Part shown: in pieces, positions 25,982-29,143 of the stretch | How positions within the stretch are numbered: position 1 is the stretch's first letter | Layout of the letters: the number at the start of each line of letters is the position of its first letter | NCBI GenBank assembly: GCA_013812805.1 | Contig: JACCSV010000163.1 | Location: 1 to 29,143 of the forward strand | Direction: 5' to 3' | Source: Sphingomonas sp. | GTDB taxonomy: Bacteria > Pseudomonadota > Alphaproteobacteria > Sphingomonadales > Sphingomonadaceae | Length of the DNA stretch: 29,143 nt | Made by a program: the position numbers and the translations under genes | The notes under the pieces: model-generated | Told to the model about the DNA's origin: nothing | The model's input: only the letters and a program-made list of their open reading frames with translations | Database searches by the model: none

Positions 25982-26179
25982 ATGCGCGGATTGAACCTAA
26001 TTACCCTGGTGCTGCTGATCGTCGGCGGGCTCAACTGGGGGCTTGTCGGGCTGTTCAACTTCGACCTGGTCGCCGCTTTGTTCGGCGAGATGTCGACGCT
26101 GTCGCGGATTGTCTACGCGCTCGTCGGCCTGTCGGCGATCTACCAGCTCGTGGCACTGGCCAGCGGCCGCAATCACTGA
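25982..26179 (+). CDS. DUF378 small membrane protein
   Basis: 65 residues with two or three hydrophobic stretches (about 4-22, 29-38 and 41-60), and the family pattern LVLLIVGGLNWGLVGLF followed by FDLVAALFG and VYALVGLSAIY. The role is unknown. The ATG at 25982 has GGAGAAGG just upstream, a strong site. It lies 122 bp after the LOV-HTH gene on the same strand; that gap shows no other gene. Confidence 0.9.
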   Translation: MRGLNLITLVLLIVGGLNWGLVGLFNFDLVAALFGEMSTLSRIVYALVGLSAIYQLVALASGRNH

Positions 26180-26216
26180 TCGCGGCGCCGCTTCGGGTGC
26201 CTTCTGAAACTCGAGG

Positions 26217-27398
26217 TCAATTTCCGGCTACGCAGTCGGCGACAAGGGCCTCGAACGCTTCGCCGGCCGGAAAACCGGCGGCGACCCAGCGATCCTCGAT
26301 CCGCTTCAAGGTGCGCGCGACTTCCGGGCCCTGCGACACGCCCCGAGCGATCAGCGTCCCGCCACTGACCGGGAGCTTCGGCGGCGCCCACCCGGCGATC
26401 GCAGCCGCATCGACAGGGCGACCCGCGAGCAACAATCGGTCGACCGCGCATTCGGTGCCGGCCCGATAGGCGAGCGCCTGCGGCTGTCCATTGGCGTCGC
26501 GGGACGCTGCGCAGGCCAGCCGCTTACGCGCGCGATTGGAAAGCTTGAGGCGCGCCGCCAGCCGCTCGACCAGGCTCGGCTCGGCCGGGAGCAGTGCGGA
26601 GAGACGCCGCAGTGGCTCGCCCGGGACACCGCTCTCCGCCTCGGCGCCGACAAGCTTGCGCAAGGACGCTACCATGGCCGCCTCGATCTCCGGCAGCACT
26701 GGCCTCAGGATTTGGCGAGCGATCATCAGCTCGACGGTCGGCGAAGGGTCGGCGACGGCGAGCAGCTTGAGCAATTCGTCGGCGATCCGCTCGCGCGACA
26801 GCGCCATCAGGTCGTTGGCGCGCTCGGTGCAGGCCTGCAGCGCGGCGGCATCGGGCTCACCGCCGCCGAACCTGGCGTAAAATCGGAAAAATCGCAGGAT
26901 CCGCAGATGATCTTCGGCAATCCGCTGCAATGGGTCGCCGATAAAGCGGACGAGCCGCTTCTCGATGTCGGCAAGGCCGTCGAAATAGTCGAACAGCTCC
27001 CCCGTCAGCGGGTCAGCCATCAGTGCATTGATGGTGAAGTCGCGGCGCGCCGCATCTTCGCTCCAGTCATCGGTGAAGGCGACGGTTGCTCGCCGGCCGT
27101 CGGTCGAAACGTCGCGGCGCAGGGTGGTGATTTCGACCGGGTGACCGTCGCTGACCGCGGTGATGGTGCCGTGCTCGATGCCGGTCGGCACCGCCTTGAT
27201 GCCGGCGCCTTGCAGCCGCTCAACGACTTCTTCGGGACGAAGACGGGTGGCGAGGTCGATGTCGTTGACCGGCAGCTTGAGCAACTGGTCACGAACCGCA
27301 CCGCCGACGTAGCGGGTGAGCCCGTCGTCCGCGCCGAGCGCTTCGAGCAGCTTGGCCATGCCGCGGCGGCGGCGCCATGCCTTCACCTCAAGCGTCAC
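26217..27398 (-). CDS. CCA tRNA nucleotidyltransferase / poly(A) polymerase family protein
   Basis: Adds or repairs the CCA end of tRNA. 393 residues. The nucleotidyltransferase head has VGGAVRDQLL (from about 31) and DIDLATR (the metal-binding Asp pair), then RRDFTINAL and the RNA-binding segment GDPLQRIAEDHLRILRFFRFYARFG. The C-terminal half is helical. It starts with GTG at 27398, overlapping the stop of the Nudix gene (GTGA), which suggests coupling; a longer frame upstream runs through the Nudix gene and is not real. Class II poly(A) polymerases share the head, but alphaproteobacteria normally have one such gene, the CCA enzyme. Confidence 0.93.
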   Translation of the reverse strand: MTLEVKAWRRRRGMAKLLEALGADDGLTRYVGGAVRDQLLKLPVNDIDLATRLRPEEVVERLQGAGIKAVPTGIEHGTITAVSDGHPVEITTLRRDVSTDGRRATVAFTDDWSEDAARRDFTINALMADPLTGELFDYFDGLADIEKRLVRFIGDPLQRIAEDHLRILRFFRFYARFGGGEPDAAALQACTERANDLMALSRERIADELLKLLAVADPSPTVELMIARQILRPVLPEIEAAMVASLRKLVGAEAESGVPGEPLRRLSALLPAEPSLVERLAARLKLSNRARKRLACAASRDANGQPQALAYRAGTECAVDRLLLAGRPVDAAAIAGWAPPKLPVSGGTLIARGVSQGPEVARTLKRIEDRWVAAGFPAGEAFEALVADCVAGN

Positions 27399-27976
27399 GC
27401 CCACTCCAGCTGCCGTGACAGATTGACCAGCATCGCCGCCGTCGCCCCCCAAATTCGCCGCCCGTTCCATTCGATCACGTAATAGTCGCGCTCGCGGCCG
27501 CGGAACATAGCCGCCTCCAGCCGCTGCTTCGCCGGATCGATCAGATACGCCAGCGGCGCTTCGAACCACTCGGCCACTTCTGAGTCTTGAGCGACTAGCG
27601 GAAGGTCGGGCGGGATCACGGCTACGACCGGCGTTACGGCAAAGGCGGTCACCGTGCGATAGGGCTGGAGCTGACCGATCACCTGCACCAGCGACGGTTC
27701 GAGTCCGACTTCCTCGCGAGCTTCGCAAAGCGCCGCTTCAACCGCGCTTTCGCCCAAATCAAGGCGGCCGCCGGGGAAGGCAATCTGGCCGGCGTGGGTA
27801 CGCATATGCTCACGGCGGACCGTAAGGACGACGCCCGGCTCGTCCCGGTCGGTCAGTGCGATCAGCACGGCTGCGGCGACAGCGTTGCCGTCAGTCCCCT
27901 CGATCAGGTCGCCGGCAAGGAGCGGCTGCGCGGGAGGCGCGGCGAGCGCGAGCCGCAATCGACCGGCAAGGTTCAT
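27395..27976 (-). CDS. Nudix hydrolase, CoA pyrophosphatase-like (NudL type)
   Basis: 193 residues. The Nudix box is at 70-92 (GGRLDLGESAVEAALCEA, then REEVGLE). The metal-binding Glu residues (85, 88, 89) are present, but the Arg that normally starts the REUxEE core is Cys84. The upstream segment REHMRTHAGQIAFPGG matches the CoA-pyrophosphatase group, which cleaves CoA or its derivatives. The ATG at 27976 overlaps the DUF1285 stop (ATGA). It lies in a DUF1285-Nudix-CCA set on one strand. Confidence 0.92.
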   Translation of the reverse strand: MNLAGRLRLALAAPPAQPLLAGDLIEGTDGNAVAAAVLIALTDRDEPGVVLTVRREHMRTHAGQIAFPGGRLDLGESAVEAALCEAREEVGLEPSLVQVIGQLQPYRTVTAFAVTPVVAVIPPDLPLVAQDSEVAEWFEAPLAYLIDPAKQRLEAAMFRGRERDYYVIEWNGRRIWGATAAMLVNLSRQLEWA

Positions 27977-28536
27977 CGCGCCGCCAGCGGGAAGAATATG
28001 CCGTTGCTCCACACGCCTGGAGGCTCGCCGCCCTCGGCCAGCGCGATCTCGGCCAGCTCGTAATAAACGGGGCGCGAAAGCTCGGCCTCAAGCCCGTGCC
28101 GGACCGCGACCCGGGGCGACGCCCCGTCCTCGTCGACGATGACGAGCGCGTGGTCCGGGCCAAGGAGCAGCGCATCGCCGCTATCCAGCCGAAAGGCGAT
28201 GCGGCGGTCTTCGGCTTGCCCCTCGCTTGTCATTTCGACGATTCGAAAGGCGGTCGAATCGACATCGATCTCGAGCTTCTCAACCGGGGTGACGAGCATG
28301 TGACGGCCGTCGGCCTCGCGGCGCAGGACCGTGGAGAACAACCTGACCATCGCGGGACGCAGAATCGCGGCGCCGTCGTGATACCAGGTCCCGTCGCGGG
28401 CGATTCGCATTCCCGAATGGCCGCAACGCTCGGGGTGCCATTGCTCGACCGGCGGCAGCTTGCGCTGCGCGATGCAGGCCTCGAGCTTGGCGATGTCGAG
28501 CCCTGCAAGGTCAATCGGTGGACGAGTTTCGGGCAT
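27973..28536 (-). CDS. DUF1285 protein
   Basis: 187 residues. Conserved family parts seen are WHPERCGHSGMRIARDGTWYHDG, then PAMVRLFSTVLRRE, then TPVEKLEIDVD and the end PGVWSNGIFFPLA. No enzyme activity is known for the family. The ATG at 28536 is the first of a three-gene overlapping set with the Nudix and CCA genes. The divergent SDR gene starts 45 bp away. Confidence 0.9.
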   Translation of the reverse strand: MPETRPPIDLAGLDIAKLEACIAQRKLPPVEQWHPERCGHSGMRIARDGTWYHDGAAILRPAMVRLFSTVLRREADGRHMLVTPVEKLEIDVDSTAFRIVEMTSEGQAEDRRIAFRLDSGDALLLGPDHALVIVDEDGASPRVAVRHGLEAELSRPVYYELAEIALAEGGEPPGVWSNGIFFPLAAR

Positions 28537-28581
28537 CGGCGTGGATTGCTTCGCTTCGCCGGCAATGACAACTAGGCAGCC

Positions 28582-29143
28582 ATGACCGAACCGCGAACCG
28601 CGATCGTGACCGGCGCCGGCAAACGGGTCGGCGCGCGCCTTGCCGAGGCGCTGGTCGAACGCGGCTGGACCGTCGTCGCCCATGTCCGCAGCGAGGATGA
28701 TCCAGTGCCCGCTGGTGCGACCAGGGTAGCGGCGGACCTTGCCGATCCCGATTGCGCGCGAGCGATCTTCGCCGCCGCCGATGCGCTTCCGCCGGTGCGC
28801 CTGCTGGTCAACAATGCGGCGCGTTTCGCCTGGGACGGACTTGCCGATTTCAGCATCGTCGAGTTCGATGCGCACATGGCGATCAATGCCCGGGCCCCCG
28901 TGCTGCTGACCCAGGAATTTGCCAAACGCTTCCGTGGCGGCGACGGACTGGTCGTGAATATCCTCGATTCCAAGCTGGCGGCGCCCAACCCCGATTTCCT
29001 CAGCTACACCCTGTCTAAGCAGGCGCTCGCGGGCTTTACCGAGCTCGCGGCAATGGCGCTCGCGCGGCGGCGGATCCGGGTCAACGGGATCGCGCCCGCG
29101 CTGATGCTAAAGTCGGCCGGGCAAAGCGATCGCAACTTCGAGG
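28582..29143 (+). CDS. Short-chain dehydrogenase/reductase (3' end outside window)
   Basis: 187 residues visible, cut by the end of the window. The cofactor fold has TGAGKRVG (10-17), which, with the Arg and a basic second strand (AHVRSED), fits NADPH. NNAA follows at about 76. The catalytic part is ILDSKLAAPNPDFLSYTLSK, with Ser and YxxxK. The TGxGxRxG and NPDF/YTLSK layout recalls the pteridine reductase/FolM-like group, so dihydrofolate or dihydropterin reduction is possible but not proven. The ATG at 28582 is used; no strong ribosome site is seen. Confidence 0.88.
   Translation, partial: MTEPRTAIVTGAGKRVGARLAEALVERGWTVVAHVRSEDDPVPAGATRVAADLADPDCARAIFAAADALPPVRLLVNNAARFAWDGLADFSIVEFDAHMAINARAPVLLTQEFAKRFRGGDGLVVNILDSKLAAPNPDFLSYTLSKQALAGFTELAAMALARRRIRVNGIAPALMLKSAGQSDRNFE

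Overview
The window looks like a chromosomal segment of an alphaproteobacterium of the order Sphingomonadales. It is GC-rich and densely packed. It carries alphaproteobacterial gene blocks (lapA-pyrF...accD-folC on one strand; DUF1285-Nudix-CCA transferase on one strand) and a LOV-HTH regulator very close to Erythrobacter EL222. No prophage, insertion sequence, CRISPR array, tRNA or rRNA gene was recognised. This placement comes from gene content and recognised protein sequence, not from a search.

Layout. 1-2742: the 5' part of an RluB-type pseudouridine synthase, a divergent receiver-only response regulator and an AmpG-type muropeptide permease. 2739-5894 (minus): lapA, pyrF, accD and folC, with pyrF directly next to accD where related genomes usually carry trpFBA. 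6053-7891: a serine hydrolase of the class C beta-lactamase fold and a hemerythrin. 7922-10556 (minus): two L,D-transpeptidases and an HdeD-like membrane protein. 10617-11135: two very small genes on opposite strands. 11142-14294: a DUF72 protein, an HI0933-type flavoprotein and a zinc alcohol dehydrogenase. 14291-17638 (minus): a 1,115-residue serralysin-like RTX metalloprotease with a 27-proline linker and a duplicated C-terminal module. 17830-20660: a GFA-family protein and a UvrD/PcrA helicase. 20720-21457: a lipoprotein L,D-transpeptidase whose catalytic Cys is replaced by Ser. 21640-22460: no convincing protein gene, but strong RNA structure on the plus strand. 22461-25196: two small proteins and parC. 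25257-26179: the LOV-HTH regulator and a DUF378 protein. 26217-28536 (minus): CCA transferase, Nudix hydrolase and DUF1285. From 28582: a truncated SDR gene.

How the genes work together. Housekeeping functions cover pyrimidine, fatty-acid and folate synthesis, rRNA and tRNA modification, DNA topology and DNA repair. A cell-wall theme runs through the window: AmpG, three L,D-transpeptidase-family proteins and a penicillin-binding-type serine hydrolase. Four gene starts (hemerythrin, HdeD-like, one L,D-transpeptidase and a 46-residue protein) are preceded by GGAAC-N16/17 boxes resembling the general stress sigma factor EcfG promoter, and a fifth (the lipoprotein) by a GAAAC variant. These are candidates only, because near-matches of this kind also occur by chance.

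The main items for a second look are the structured RNA locus at 21780-22346 (its 3' part folds like 6S RNA), the Cys-to-Ser L,D-transpeptidase, the missing trpFBA block, the EL222-like photoreceptor and the unusual architecture of the metalloprotease.
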